Assembly: GCF_020740795.1 (NCBI RefSeq)
Contig: NC_067300.1
Location: forward strand, 1,922,001 to 1,986,000
DNA length: 64,000 nt
DNA from: Apus apus
Lineage: Eukaryota > Chordata > Aves > Apodiformes > Apodidae
Direction: 5' to 3'
Shown: positions 43,201 to 57,000 of the stretch, one piece after another
How positions within the stretch are numbered: the stretch's first letter is position 1
Layout: each line of letters opens with the position of its first letter
The notes under the pieces: model-generated
Told to the model about the DNA's origin: nothing
Database searches by the model: none
The model's input: only the letters and a program-made list of their open reading frames with translations
Translations under genes and position numbers: made by a program

Positions 43201-45009
43201 CTTTCACTTGCCCCACGTAGAGAGCTCCCACACCCCAGTGTGTCTTTCATCTGTGTCCACATCAGGAATCTCCTTGACGATTTTCCAGACAAGCCTGCTT
43301 GCTGATTGATTTGTGGTGGGAGCAGCTTCTCCAGTGCTGGAGATTCCCGAGGCTTCAGCGCTGTCCTGCCAGCCTCCCTCTTGTGACTCAACCCTGTCAT
43401 TGCACACTCGGGGCAGCAGCGATTCCTGATTTTGAGTTTATCTGACTGGGACAGGGATCTGAAAGAGCAGGAGGGCTCTGGATATCTCATACCGAGGGCA
43501 CAGCAGAACCTGGGGCAAAGACACTTCTTCTGCCCGCTCTCCACTGTGCACACAGGGATGTTTGCACTTGAACATCCAAACACTCTTGAGTTGCCTGGGT
43601 TGGATGGAATTCTGAAAGGACTTTTCTGTTAAGAGAGATGTGGCAAATGCTGGAGATTTGCTGGTCCCAGTATTCACTTGGACTTACTCTTCTGAAAACA
43701 TTTCCCCCTACTTAAGCACTGGGTTCTGAAGGAGCTCTTGGAGCAGGAGTGACAGTCCATAAGGTAGGACATCCACATCTGATGGCTTCCTGCTTCTCTG
43801 GAAGATGTTCAGGTACATGATCATAGGCAAGGTATAGGGACAACATAAAAATGTGCTGATGGACCTCTACACCCAGCCATCCCAGCAGCCATCCCTCTCA
43901 GCTCTGTAGAATGGACCATCATTCCTCTCAATTTGTGTGGGAAGTCGTTGGTACAATCTGGATGGGATGTACTGGTTGGGAATCCATGATGGTTTGGATA
44001 TGGTATAAACTGGAAGAAAGGCAGGACCTTCAAACATGCTGAAATGAAGTTTAGGCCACTCTAGCCAGCAAGCAGGTCAGCTAACCTGTTATGTTTCTGG
44101 AGCTAAAACAGAGAAAGAGCTTTTTGGTCCCAATTTTTGTATCTAATACTTTTGATTCCCTTCTTATTGATAGTTGTGGACAGCAGGAGAACTGCCATGC
44201 CATGTGGGCAGCCATTATCTGCCAGAAGAGCTCTCTGGTGCTTCACCCTGGGAGAGAAGGGAGGGAACTATGCATAAGGAATGTATGGACAATTAGAAAA
44301 TCCTCTTATTTAATTATTTACACAATTGTTTTGTAACCCAAGGGCTGCAAGCATTTTTGTTTCAGAGTGAGTGAATGTAGAGTCTCTTTTTAAGTAGATT
44401 TCTGCTGTCCAGGTGATCTGGGGGTCAATTCTGCAGACGTGCTGACATGAAGGAGCTGCTTCTACAGAGGGCTGGGAAAAAGGGGTTTATTCCTTGTATT
44501 AGTTTCCATTCTTCTAATAGATTCCCAGTTTGGGGGGTTTTTTTTTGCCTTTTTTTTATGGCTAAAAGCACACTTCAGGCCTTTTAAAATACTAGTTGAG
44601 CTCATGGTCTAGTAGATATCTGTAAGTGTGGGGGTTTTTCTTCTGCCAGGTAGAGAATGATGTGTCTGGCTGCCCATTCCAAGCCCAGTTCACCTGGTAA
44701 CCACGGCTGCTGGGAACTGGGCAGCACTGTCCTTGTCACTGTCCTTGTTTTGCTATTCCAGTGCAATGCAGACACATGTGTGGCTGGTTAGAGAAGGTCC
44801 CGTGGCTCAGGAATGTTGGCCACCTGGGGTCTGTGGCAGAAGGGAGAGCTTTGGAGTGCAGAGTAAATGGACACTGTAGAGGCAACGGTTGAGGAGGGGA
44901 TGGTAATAATCTGGATTTCTGTGTCTCTTCATTTGGAGAAATAAGGTGGGGAAGGATAAAGAGCGATATGAGGAGATGTATGTAGAGCTGGACATGGACA
45001 TGGAGCTGT

Positions 45010-45468
45010 TGGAGTGAGTCCAGAAGAGGCCACAAAGATGATCCAAGGGCTGGAGCAGCTCTGCTCTGGAGCCAGGCTGGGAGAGTTGGGGTGTTCAGCC
45101 TGGAGAAGAGAAGGCTCCAGGGAGACCTGAGAGCAGCTTCCAGTGCCTGAAGGGGCTCCAGGAAAGCTGGGGAGGGGCTTGGGACAAGGGCAGAGAGTGA
45201 GAGGACAGGGGGGAATGGATTTAAACTGGAAAAGAGAGATTGAGGTTGTACATTAGGAGGAAATTCTTTGCTGTGAGGCTGATGAGACATTGGCCCAGGT
45301 TGTCCAGAGAAGCTGTGGCTGCCCCATCCCTGGCAGTGTTGAAGGGCAGGTTGGATGGGGCTTGGAGCAACCTGGGCTGGTGGGAGGTGTCTCTGCCCAT
45401 GCAGGGGGTTGGAACTGGATGATCTTTAAGACGCCTTCCAACCCAAACCATTCCATGACTCCTGCCCC
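45010..45468 (+). mobile_element. CR1 LINE 3' fragment
   Basis: Contains GGAGCAGCTCTGCTCTGGAG and ends at CCTTCCAACCCAAACCATTC. Plus orientation. Confidence 0.85.
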
Positions 45469-48004
45469 CATGGCCTGCAGGAGAAGGCAGCAGCAGCACT
45501 ACTTGGAAGGAGTGATGGAAAAGGAGGGAATAGGGCTGGTGCCTGCCATGTGTGGACCATGAGGGAAAGATCTGCAGCCATTGAAATGTCTCGCTGTCCC
45601 TTTGATGGGAAGAGCAGCTTCTAGCTCAGGAGTTGAGGATCTGCTCTGAACCCAGTGGTTTTGGGTTGTCTTGGCTCTGCAGGGCATGGTTTGATGTCAA
45701 ATGGTCCTCAAGTGTGGTGGATTGAAGGCTCAGGTTGGACCATGGGTGTGTGACATCACTCAGAGCAGCTCAGTGGCACCTCTGAGGCAAAGTTCAGTGT
45801 CAGGAGGACACGCTGAGCTTCTTGCCTTATTGCTCATTTCTTAACTGCATGGAAGTCCCAAAGCTTCTAAAGAAGAGCTTGGGGAGGTCCCAGCAGCCAG
45901 TGTCCTTTCTCTTGGCCCCTGTGATCTAATATTCAAAATCAAGGTGTAATGGCTCAGCAGGCCAGAATCCCTGGAGTCCTGGGGTTCCTGGCATCTCCCT
46001 GCCTTATTTCCCTTTCTGACAGTGGTAGGATTCTTCTTGGGCAGGTTGCAGATCTCATCCAAGAATCCCACAGTTCTCCTATGTGCTGACAGGTCACAGA
46101 GCCAGAGCTCTGTTTAATGGTTGTGTTTCCAGATGCAGGAGGAATGAAGCCTCAGGAATTGCCCTCACACTGCTGACTCCCCAGTAACCTCACTGTTTAT
46201 TTTTTTTCCATGGGCTTTGCCTGAACCCCTCCTGCCTTCTTCAGATGGTTTGAGCAAAGAACACATCAAAGATGGGGGCACATCTCTCATCATCTAAATA
46301 CCAGGAGCCAGGTTATCTGCAGTCATTTTCTGCCTGCCTGCCACTGGGAAGAAAGTGCCTTCAGGGGTTCTCATTGTGTACCCCGAAAGTACCCAGCATA
46401 ACAGCCCTTGATCAACCAGAGGCACCCTCAGCATCCCCCCTCCTCCTCCCTGAAACACTCTGTGTTCACAATAAACCCCCTGCTTTCATCTCTAGCCAAG
46501 AAGAACACAGACAGCCTATTAAAATATCTTTAATAACATGATATAATTAAAAATATCTAACGTGCAACTCAAAGAAATGAAGATGAAGCTTGTTCAAATC
46601 TGTTTCCACACCCCTCCAAACTTGACTGACAGGTTCCAAACCTTCATTAATAGGCCTGAAAGTTGATGAATACCCCAATATTATGGGGAAGGGAGAAGAT
46701 GAGTTGGCAGCATAAGGGACTAATGATCATATTTTAAAAGATTTATGTGCCATGGTAGCTTTAAAAATCCTGCAAGGCACATCCCAGCATCTGTGAGCAT
46801 TTACATGTCTGTCTAAAGTGGCCTGAAATGAGGAGGAGACACTTGTCCCTTAGGCTTTTAACAGCCCATGTGTTTAAGTCTCTGAAGCAACCAGAGAAGT
46901 AAACTCTAAATTCTTTGGTCAAAGGACAGTGTTAGGCTAAATCCATCCCTTTTCTTCACAACAACACAGAGAATTCGTACAGCACCTCATCTTTTAGATG
47001 AGCAGAACAGACCAGACCAGAGGAGCTGGAATGACCAGAAGGTCCCAGAGGAATCCTGAGTATTGGATTATAAAGTAACTCTGGTCACAGTCTAATAGGG
47101 AAGTAATGGGACAGACAATCAGCAGAGCCTCTGTTCCTGGGTCTGCTCCTCTCTACTGGGCAGTGTTAGATGAAGAGCTGCACCCTCAGACTCAGGGAGA
47201 CAGGCAGCTCAGTGCAAAGGAGCAAACTGGTGAACCTCAGCCCACCATGCCCTCAATTTTAGTAGATGTGAAATGAAATGTGTTAATAAGTCCTGGTTAA
47301 AGAGTTTAAATTGACAGCTCTAACCCTGCGTTGCCATGACTCAGCTGAGACAGCAACTCAACTCTGGCTGTGCCCTTGGTTTCTCCTTTGATGCTCTGCA
47401 CATCCGAGACCAAACCCCATTGCTTTTGGAGGATTCTTGGCCAGCAGGAGCTGGGAGGGACACAGAGGTGGAGGAACAGACAGATCAGTAACAGCAGGCA
47501 GAAAATACCTGCTTTCTCTCCTAGAACATGGAAGCAGGGTGGCTGTTACATTCGATATTTTAATGCTGTTCCAGTCTTCACTAGTGGTGACACTGGAGGT
47601 GTCCTCTCTCTTGCAGGCACAGAAGAGGACACAGCCCCTTTTTCAGCCACCACCTCTCCTGACTAGACAGGATTCTTCAATATTAACTGTACAGTAGCTC
47701 AGAGCCTGCCTGCTCAGAGGCATCGTTTCGTTAGCTTAATGTGAGTAATTTCAGCTGCAACCCAAGCAAGATCTGATCATGCTGCTCTCCTCTGGAGAAG
47801 GAACAACTTGCCATCCAGCAGGAATCACAGCTTCCTGCAGAGCAGGATCCGTTGTCTCCAGGTACAGTAGTGCAAGTGCTGGCAAGGTGACAAGGCACTG
47901 GGAGCCCTGCCCTCTTGCATCCTCCAGTGACTTACACCTTTGGGATGTCTGTGTGTACCCTGTTAGCTGCCCTCTGGCAGGAGGATCACATCCCAGGATA
48001 CGTG

Positions 48005-51000
48005 TCAATTGTCATCAAAAACACTGCTGTTCCTGTCACTGGGGCTGTTCTCCTTGACCATCACTCGGTACGAGATGCGCATGAAGGAGCCAGTGAGCAG
48101 CACAACAAAGAGGATGAGGAGCAAAGACCAGACCCCTGGTTCAATCCCCTTGAGGAAGCTTGGGCTGTCCTTGGGGATGGTGTTGGTCAGATTCAGCAGG
48201 TACCCAAGAGTCCAGCCAGATGATGGATCACCCATCTGTGGAGTTAAGAAGGAGGAGAGGTCAGAAGTGAAGACAGCTGGACCCAGCTGTGTTCCTGTGC
48301 ACAGGCCCAAGGCCTCGTGTGCCTTATTTGAGACTGAGCCAAGGATTAGGCTTGAAATGAGGAGCTCTCCCAGCTGAGTGCACTAATAGGCCCTCACTGC
48401 CCTGACCAGTCTCACCTGGGACTTCCACCCCTTCCATGGGCCTGGGAGCTCCATTTAAGCTCTGGCCTGGGCAGCCATCTCCTTTTCCTGAGCAGCCATT
48501 CCTTTCCTGAGCTATAGGTGTGTGCTGTTCCTTCTTCTGCTCACTGACTGGTTGTCTCAGGTCTACATTGTGGGTAGTTCCATCTCTGGCCCTGTTGCCT
48601 GGTTGAACCTCAGACCTATGTTGTAGGCTCCCTGGATGGACCCTGGACCTGCCTTGCCTTAGTCTGCTGGTCAGCACTGGCTGCCCTGCTGTCCCTGAGG
48701 TGGTCCCTGCTCAGTGGGACTCTGCCTGGGCTGGCGAGTTGTGAAGAGGGCTGGGAATGGGCTTTCATTCCTTTTGTGAAGGGCAGGACCCAAATAAAAT
48801 GCCCCTGTCCTTAGGGGCTCCTCATCCTGAAGGAATTTCAGAGCTTATAAGCCAGTTATGAATCCTCACTAGTAGAAAGGTGGTTGCAAGGGGGTAGGGC
48901 AGCTTCTTTTGGCTCAGGAAGTACTATCAGCAGTTTGTCCTTAGCATGAAGTGCTGATCAGGTCATACTTCCTTCCCTCTTGGGCACAGACTCTCAAAGA
49001 AGATATTGCTCCAGATGAGGTTTTGACTCCTATTTTCCAGTGGGGACAAGTGGAATCTCTAGCTCTCTGACACTGGTTTTCTTCCTTATCATAATTGTGA
49101 GCTTATTTTGGAAAAAAAACATCTTGCTGGAGAAGCCCAGCTGGTCAGGGCCTGTGGGAGCAGGCCAGGTTGGCTTTACTGAAACCAGCCCTCCCTTGTA
49201 ACTGGAAATACCACAATGCAGGTGACTGACCTTCTTCTGGAATGCAGTCCAAACAGACCCATCAAAGTCAAATGTGTATCCCTGTGTACTGAGATGAAAG
49301 ATGAAGGCAGACACAAGGCAGTAATCAGCAAGGGTGTCCAGGCTTCTCTTGGACTCCTTGACCAGCTGGTGTCATTTCCAAAAGAAGATGGGGGGGGGAA
49401 AAAAAGAGGTAAATATTCAGTAGCTGACTTTCAGGCTTGCTGTAACCTCTGCTTTCCTGCTCTGGGCCTGACTGTGGGACTGGTTTGTGTCCTGAGCAGA
49501 CTGAAATGGCATCTATCTCCTGGGCTGTGGTCTGGGAACCCGTGTCAGCTCTTAGTGCCTTGGTTCCCATCTTATTACAGACCAGGCAGCTCCAAGAGCT
49601 GCAGGACTGGCAGCCAGGTCTCCTGCAATTGCCTTGCAGGGGAACTGCTTGGTCTGACTCTCTGCTCTCTAATTAGGCTGAGCTGATGCCACAGCCTTTC
49701 TCTTAACAGGAACATTAATGAGAGAGGGAGATGGTTATGGGCTTTGCTACCCCATTAGCAAACCCTGTAGAAATTGCCCAGTTTGAAGGTTACTGTGAGT
49801 GCTCAGTCAGTGCAGATCAGCACTCCTCAGTGTGCTCCTCAGCCACCAACTGAGGAAAGAACTTGGAAGTTCCCTTGGCTTGGTCTCCATGGGCCCTGGA
49901 GATGGGGAAAGCCCTGGAGTCTGAGTGGATCTGTTCCTTGCACTTGAGGAGTGAGCAGAGAGCCTTCCTGTTTACTCTGTAATAGGCAGTAGAAGGTTCT
50001 TGTGGCTTTTCATTGAATTAAGTCCAGGTGTTACCAGCAGCAGCTGGGATTTGAGAGGAAGGGAAATAAGTGGAGCCTGTTTCCTCAAAGTAGAAAAACC
50101 AAAAACCAGGTGAATCCAAGTTTTCCCCTGAGGGAGCCTGTAAGTTATGGCTGGGTCAGTCTGAGCCCCATGGGTTTTTGTAACAAACTGCTCCTTGCTT
50201 CCCACTCTCCCTGCACACAAAGTTATTCCACAGTTACCTCTTTGGCAGACATCCCACACAGCCTGTTGACTGCCTGACCCAAATCAGGAGAGGGCACAAC
50301 TTCTCTCATGAAGTCCATGGCCTCAGAGATCACCTACAACAGCAGCAGAAGAAATGATCAGTGACTGTAGGAAAGTGTGAGCAGCTGTGGGGCAGGTTGA
50401 TGGGTGCCTTCCTGGTGGGCCTGTGGTGGTGGTTATGGGGTCTCTGGTGGTGGTGCAAGGAAGACAAGCAGCTCTGTTGCTGCCTGGAGGTGGAGACAGG
50501 ACAGTTCCTACCTTGCATGCAGGTAGGAACCTTCCTGGCCCTGCCTGAGTAAATAGACTAGTACAGATGCTCCTTGGCACCGTGTCCATGGAAGGCTCTC
50601 AGGAGCAGGGAGCTGTGGAAATTTCCATAATTCCTCCCTCTGAAAAACACTCAGTTTGTTCTAGGATCTTGAAGTGGCCCTGGCTTAACAACCCAATGAC
50701 TTTGGACACTAGGTCCAGGGGCTCAGGGATGAGCATGCTTGTGGGTGGGAGATGCCCACATGTTTGTTAAAGGATCTTCAGCTTTACTACAGAGTTGGTG
50801 TGGGAAGACCTGCTCAGCATGCAACTCCTGGCTGTTCTATCCCCACTGGCTCTGTGGAGCTCCAAAGTTTCTCTTGCAGGCAGACATTGCTGAGACATGG
50901 ATAAAGAAAAGCCCTGTCATAGTCATTGCTGGGAAGCCTGTGGTCCATATTTGACCAGCTGCATGCCAATGAGGGGGAGAGGGCAGGAGTGGCCAGAGGA

Positions 51001-54000
51001 GATCATGAAGATGATGGGAGGGCTGGAGCAGCTCTGCTCTGGAGACAGGCTGGGAGAGTCGGGGTGTTCACCCTGGAGAAGAGAAGGCTCCAGGGAGACC
51101 TTAGAGCACCTTCCAGTGCCTGAAGGGGCTCCAGGAAAGCTGGGGAGGGGCTTGGGACAAGGGCAGGGAGGGAGTGGACAAGGGGAATGGATTAAAACTG
51201 GAAGAGGGGAGATTTAGGTGAGATATTAGTAAGAAGTTCTTTAGTGTGAGGGTGGTGAGAGCCTGGCCCAGGTTGCCCAGGGAAGCTGTGGCTGCCCCTT
51301 CCCTGGCAGTGTTGAAGGGCAGGTTGGATGGGGCTTGGAGCAGCCTGGGCTGGTGGGAGGTGTCCCTGCCCATGCAGGGGGTTGGATCTAGATGATCTTG
51401 AAGGTCCCTTCCAACCCAAACAAATCTAGGAGTGCATGTGTGCAGCACTAGCCAGGGCACTGGCCCTCTTGGCTAGCACAGAGCCCAGCGTGGCTGTTCC
51501 CTCTGTATTTTTTAATGCTCAAACCAGTCCCATTTCCTGTGGTTTTCACACCACTTGCATACCCAAGTGTAAATGAGAACCCACCAAAAACCTGGTCCGG
51601 AGGGGCTTGGAAACACTGCTGAGGGAATGGTTGGAGAAGCTGCAGGAGGAGGAAGAGCTGAGCAGGCTCTGCACGAGGCTGGTGCAGGCGGTGGGATCGC
51701 TGGAGCCGGTGATGTTGAAGATCTCCTCAGGGCCAGGGATGTCCAGTGTGTCACCACTGACAGCACAAGGCCCGGCGTGCACGGACTGCCACTGCACCTC
51801 CTGGGAGTAGGTGAGGGGCCAGCAGGGGTTAGACACAGCTGTAGCACTTCTCTGGTCCTAGAGACAATACAAGAAGGACAGAGGCCGCAAGAGAGGGTTT
51901 GGTGTCTCAGGGCTTCACAAAGGAGGACAAAATGCGACACAGTCATTGATCTGGCACGTTCATCAATGTTGTCATTGAGCAGGCAGGCTGCAGATGTTTC
52001 CCAAACCTTCTCTCAGTTCATCAACTGCAAGGCCCAGATGGATGCAGCTCCTGCAGGGTGCAGGGGAAGCTGCAGTCACTGGACCTGCTGGGGGAGGCTG
52101 AGGTGTCCCAGCCCCACCTGCTCACCCTTCGACCAAAAATGCAATTTCCATGAATCCTGTGCTCTTTCTAATTTGAAAGAAGAGGCTGTGCTGGTCTGCC
52201 TTTCAAATTGCAGATTTGTTCTGCTTGGAAAAGAGCTTTAAGATCATCAAGTCCAACCATAAGCCAACTCTACCAGGTGTAGTGCTAAACCATGTCACAG
52301 AATCAGAGAATGGTTTGGGTTGGAAGGGACCTTAAAGACAATTTAGTTCCACCCCTGCATGGGCAGGGGCACCTCCCACCAGCCCAGGTTGCTTCAAGCC
52401 CCATCCAACCTGCCCTTCAACACTGCCAGGGATGGGGCAGCCACAGCTTCCCTGGGCAACCTGGACCAGGATCTCACCACCCTCATAGTGAAGAATTCTT
52501 TCCAATGTCTAACCTAAATCTCCTCTCTTTCAGTTCTGATGTCCCTCAGCACCACATCTATAGGCCGTTTAAACACCTCCAGGGGTGGTGATTCAACCAC
52601 CTCCCTGGGCAGCCTGTGCCAGTGGCTCAACCCCTGAAGAACCAGTGTTCAGGAATTCCCCAGTATGAAGCTGTGATGAAGTGGGTCTTCATGTGGGACG
52701 TTCAGGTCCCAGAGAGGGAAGGTGTGGTTCCTAGGGAGGCAAGGGGATGTGCAGTGAGTAGTTTATCTCTGAAAATTAGATTTTGGTGGAGACTAAAATG
52801 GCTCGTGAGTTTGCATCAGATCCTGCCCCCTCCAAGTGAAATCAAGTTTGGAAGAACCAAAACACCTGCATGTTTTCCAAATCAAGTGTTGCTTTTTGAA
52901 AGATGCTTCAGGGTTAATGTCAGCAAAGGAAACGCCCCTCGGGGAGGGTCCTGGTTGGTTCCCAGGTGCTGCTGGTTAGGCTGCCCTAGGTTGGAGGGGC
53001 AGTTCAGAGGAGCCAAGGGAGGCCTTTGCCTCTCTTCACCCTAAAGGTGACCTTAGCACCTCTGGAGGGCAGTTTTAAGCTCGTGTGTGTGAAGGAAGAG
53101 CCTGCAGGTAGGAAACTGTGTGTGGCTGCTCGGGGGGCACCGACTGAGGCACAGAGAGTATGTTTTCCAAGTGCACTGGGCTTTTTTAGACACATGCAAA
53201 TGCCTTCTCCTAGTGATTGACATTTTGCCCCTTTTGCTACACCCTGTGAAGCTGCTGTTTAGTGATATTGTATCCAGGATCCTTGCAGGTGCCCTTCTGG
53301 CAGGTACTCACCTGGATGAGCCTGGAGAGCAGCCGGTGGCGGAGTTGCTCTGTGGTGTGGCAGGGGCAGGGCTGAGTCTGCACCTGGTGTGTCTGCCCGT
53401 ACAGCTGCAGCCTCACTGCCTCCTTGGGTGCCTGCTTCTCTCCTTCCACCTTGGAAGTGAGCTGTGTTGAGGTTCCTCCCACGGACAGGACTCCTGCCAT
53501 CCCCTTCCTGGATGGGACCAACTGCCCTCGCCAGTCGTACTGACCCAGAAAGAACCAGAGAGGACAGGTCTTAAGAATTCTACACCTGAGTCACAGATGC
53601 AAGCATTAGTGCACAGAGGGAGAAAGCAGCTCTCTGGTGCTGTACAGCCTGACTTTTATTCCCCCTCTCCCCCCACAGGACCTAAGGATGGTGAACTGGT
53701 GGCTTTGGAGGGAGCAGGAGCCGTTGCACAAGCACTTCTCACAGCCAGCAAGAGCTCACGGCCCTGGATGGCTGCTCAAGGCACTGGTTTCAGCAGGTAT
53801 GAGCAGGGGAGAGAGGAGAGGGGTGGTGGTGAGGAACAGGAGGGAGGTTTCCAGGTGGGCAGTTGTGGGCTTCAAGTGCTGCCTTGAAGCTGAAGTGATC
53901 CTCCTGCTGAAGAACCCTGTGGTTTCATCTCTTGCAGAGATGATCCAGGCAAAGTTCTCAGCACAAAGAGGAGAGTTCAGGTGGGTGTGAGCACTCTGGC

Positions 54001-57000
54001 CCTGGCTGGGGAGCCTGTGTTGCTGCCAGCAGGGCTAGCAGTTCCCTAACTAGTGCCTGCTTGCTGCTGGTTATCAGGACTACCTTTCACTTCCCTGATG
54101 TGGAATAACTCGGTCTAACCCACCTTTTCCTGCCCTTTGAGTTCTTCTTGACACCCTTTGGCTGGAGAAGCCATGGGTAGAGCAAGGAAAGTAAATGTGT
54201 TCTTTGTTTAGCAAGTGCCTTCTGAACACAGAGCAGGCCCCATGCTGGGACACCCAGCTGTGCTCCAACTCCTGGTGAGGGGAAATGTGATGGGCTTTTG
54301 TTTTGGCAGCAAAAGCCTCTGCTCTTCTGCCCCCATGCACAGGATGCTGTGTGGGACAGCTGGGCTCCAGCAGCAGCAGTGCCTGCTTGACAGCAGTGCT
54401 GAGCTCAGAGCTGGGCAGTTCTTTTTCCCCAGGACCAGGCTGTGTAAGGTCACCTCTGGGAGCACCCTGGATGTGTCATCCAGAAAGCCTCACATCTGTA
54501 AGGGTTTCTGCCTGAACATGTCCACAAAAGGCTGTGTTAAAGCTTTGTTCCTTCAGCCTAGCTATAACCATCTCACCTTATGTCCCCCAGCCAGCTGATG
54601 TGGGACATAACCTGCCCCCTCTGCAAGGCAGTTGTGCTTAAGCATTGTTTGAATGACCCCTCCACGTGTCTCTGTGGCTGTTTGTTCCTGGCAGGTGCTC
54701 AGCTGAGCTCTGCACTCCCCAGGCAGGGCTGTTCCTTTACCTTGAAGAAGTTCTCCAGGACATAGTTAATGGCAACCCAGTTGAAGGCTTCCTTGTCTTG
54801 GCTGGACAGGATTTGTGCCCCCTGAAAGTCAAAGGGGGATGACTTCAGGGCCACAGCCAGGGCAGCAGGGAGACCATCAGAGAGGGCAGGATGGCTGAGG
54901 CTACACAGAAAAGAAAAAGAAGGCACATTTGTTGTTACAGGGCCCTGCCAGGGGCAGGCTGCAGTGGGGGCACAGCTGCAGGGCTTCTGCTCTGCTCCCC
55001 ACTTTGGGTTGTAGCACAGAGACACGGTGACAATCCCACTCCTGCTGCTGCTTCTTCTCTCTCCCCTCACGTGGCACTGGGGGCAAGAGCAGCAGAGGGA
55101 TGATTTGAGCAGTTGTGCCACCGTTCAAGTTTGGGAGCTTAGGAGGCCCTGCCACTGAGGGGATTCTGTGGCCTTGCCCCACTGACCTGGTCCCCTCAAG
55201 ACCTTCCTTTTCCCCTGGGTCTAAAAGGAGGCAAAGGTCCCAATAATGAGGTGACTGAGAACAAGATCCACAAAAGTGTGTATGATGAGGGGGCTCTTCC
55301 CACCACCATTCCCAACCTGCTGACAAGGAGCACCCCTGCAAGCCCAGGTGGGTTGTCACATACACTGAAAACCCTTTAGCTCCCAGACCTGGGTGTTTTA
55401 CCCAGCACTAATTCCTCGTGGCTGCTTGTGAGGACAGTGTGGAGACACAGCCCTGCTGTGCTCCCCTGGAACACATGGGGACCTGTGGAAGGTTTACCTG
55501 ACTAGCAGCTTAGGGGTGGAACACACTGCAGAGCAGACAGGGTGAGGTGCATTTAGGGAATGATCCACATGGCGTGTGCTGATCTCTGGGTGTGGGTTTG
55601 CAACATTCACTCACTTCAGCTGCCCCGTGCTGGCGGTTGCTCCCAGGTAGAGAGGGGTTTGGCTGTGCTGCTCTGCTGGGATCTCTTTCTGGGCCCAGTT
55701 CAGACATGGCTCCAAGCTCTTCCCAGCTTTCTGAGGAGAATCCAAGTAGCTGGAGACTCCCAGATCTGAAGACAGAGGGGGAAATAATGAAATTTTCTAA
55801 GGAAAGGTTTGGGAGAAGTGTGAGAGCTGTTATCCCAAGAGGTTGCTGCCTTGGGCATGGTTAAAGAGGACCTCTCACAGCAGAATGAAGTTCTTCCAAG
55901 TGGCTGTCCGGCTAAAATATGGTGCTGGGAGCCAAATGTGTGTGTGTAAATGCCAAATTGGAGTGAGAGAACCTGGCTCTGCTGCTGGGACATCCCCTGT
56001 GTGGCCTCAGCCACGGGACTGCTGCAGCAGGGGGTGGCTCAGCCCACAGAGGAAGAAATGTGGCTTTAGCCACTATGCGAGATAAGCCAGAGGACACGGT
56101 GTCATGCAGGTGGAGCTGAGACAAACGTCAGCTCTGTCCTCCAGCCACTTCCTGCTGTGTTGGTGGGGGTGGCTTCTGAGCCTGCAAGCGAGATGCCTCT
56201 GCTCTAGAGGCAGCTGGTGCTGTGCAGAGGGAAGCTGTGTGCAAGCCTTGGCTCCTGTCCAGATTCAATGGGGTCTTAAATGCTGGTTCTGAGGTACTAC
56301 CCAGAAGGAGCTTCACTTCCCCATCCTCTGGCTCTCACCACATGCTGTGCTCCCCTGGGCCCTGTCTGGGCTGAGCTGCATCTTGCCTCCAGCTGCTGAA
56401 AGGCCACACTGCCCTGCAGACAGAGACTGCTTTGCACTTCTGGGCAAGAGACCTGCCTGGACCTCCTGCTGCTGCTGACAAACTGCTGCACTGAGCTGCA
56501 GTTCCTGTTTCTGGCCCAGCCAGGGAACATGGCAGCAGTCAAGGGACACATACAAGGTTTCAGGGAGCTCCTGTTGCATCTTCTTTGTGGGGTTTGTTTT
56601 GCTTACAGTCTTCAAGGGCACAAACCCTCTTCCCTGCTTGTGCAGCTGCCCTCCCACAGCACATGGAGCTGAGAGTTCAGGGCTTCCCAGCATCCTGCTA
56701 TAATCAGGTTTCAACATCAAAGCAAGATTGAGAGATAGAGAAAGAAAGCCCAAGCATTCGTGCATGAAACCCTTCCAGCTGGCTTTGGCAGGGCTGAACT
56801 GCTTCAAACTAGTGAGGAAGACCCCAATATCCTCCAAGCTGTAACACCTAAAACCAAGATGAACTCGTGCTTGTGCTGTCAGACCCCACGTGGGGGTTGG
56901 AGTCTTGGCACCACTGGTGGAGCTACACCATGTATTGTCCAGGGTACAGTCAAGAGGAGGCAGAAGATACCAGGAGTCACCCTGCAGCCAGATTTATTTC

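Larger units (their letters stand above)
37270..48004. other. Intergenic region between TUBB4B and the ENTPD-like gene
   Basis: About 10.7 kb without a recognisable gene. It holds CR1 copies (37352-37645, 40140-40745, 42508-43200, 45010-45468), a 17-bp tandem repeat at 41244-41320, a pyrimidine-rich tract near 42300-42470 and AT-rich sequence near 46510-46760. Reading frames here are short or derive from CR1. The right end may contain the ENTPD-like 3' UTR; a minus-strand ATTAAA lies at 47559-47564. Confidence 0.6.

Noticed and set aside
55510-55707. Apparent in-frame stop (AAGTGA) at the end of ENTPD-like exon 3 as proof of a pseudogene
   Set aside because: The bases GTGAGTG form the splice donor; splicing after CTGAA removes the stop and restores the family frame.
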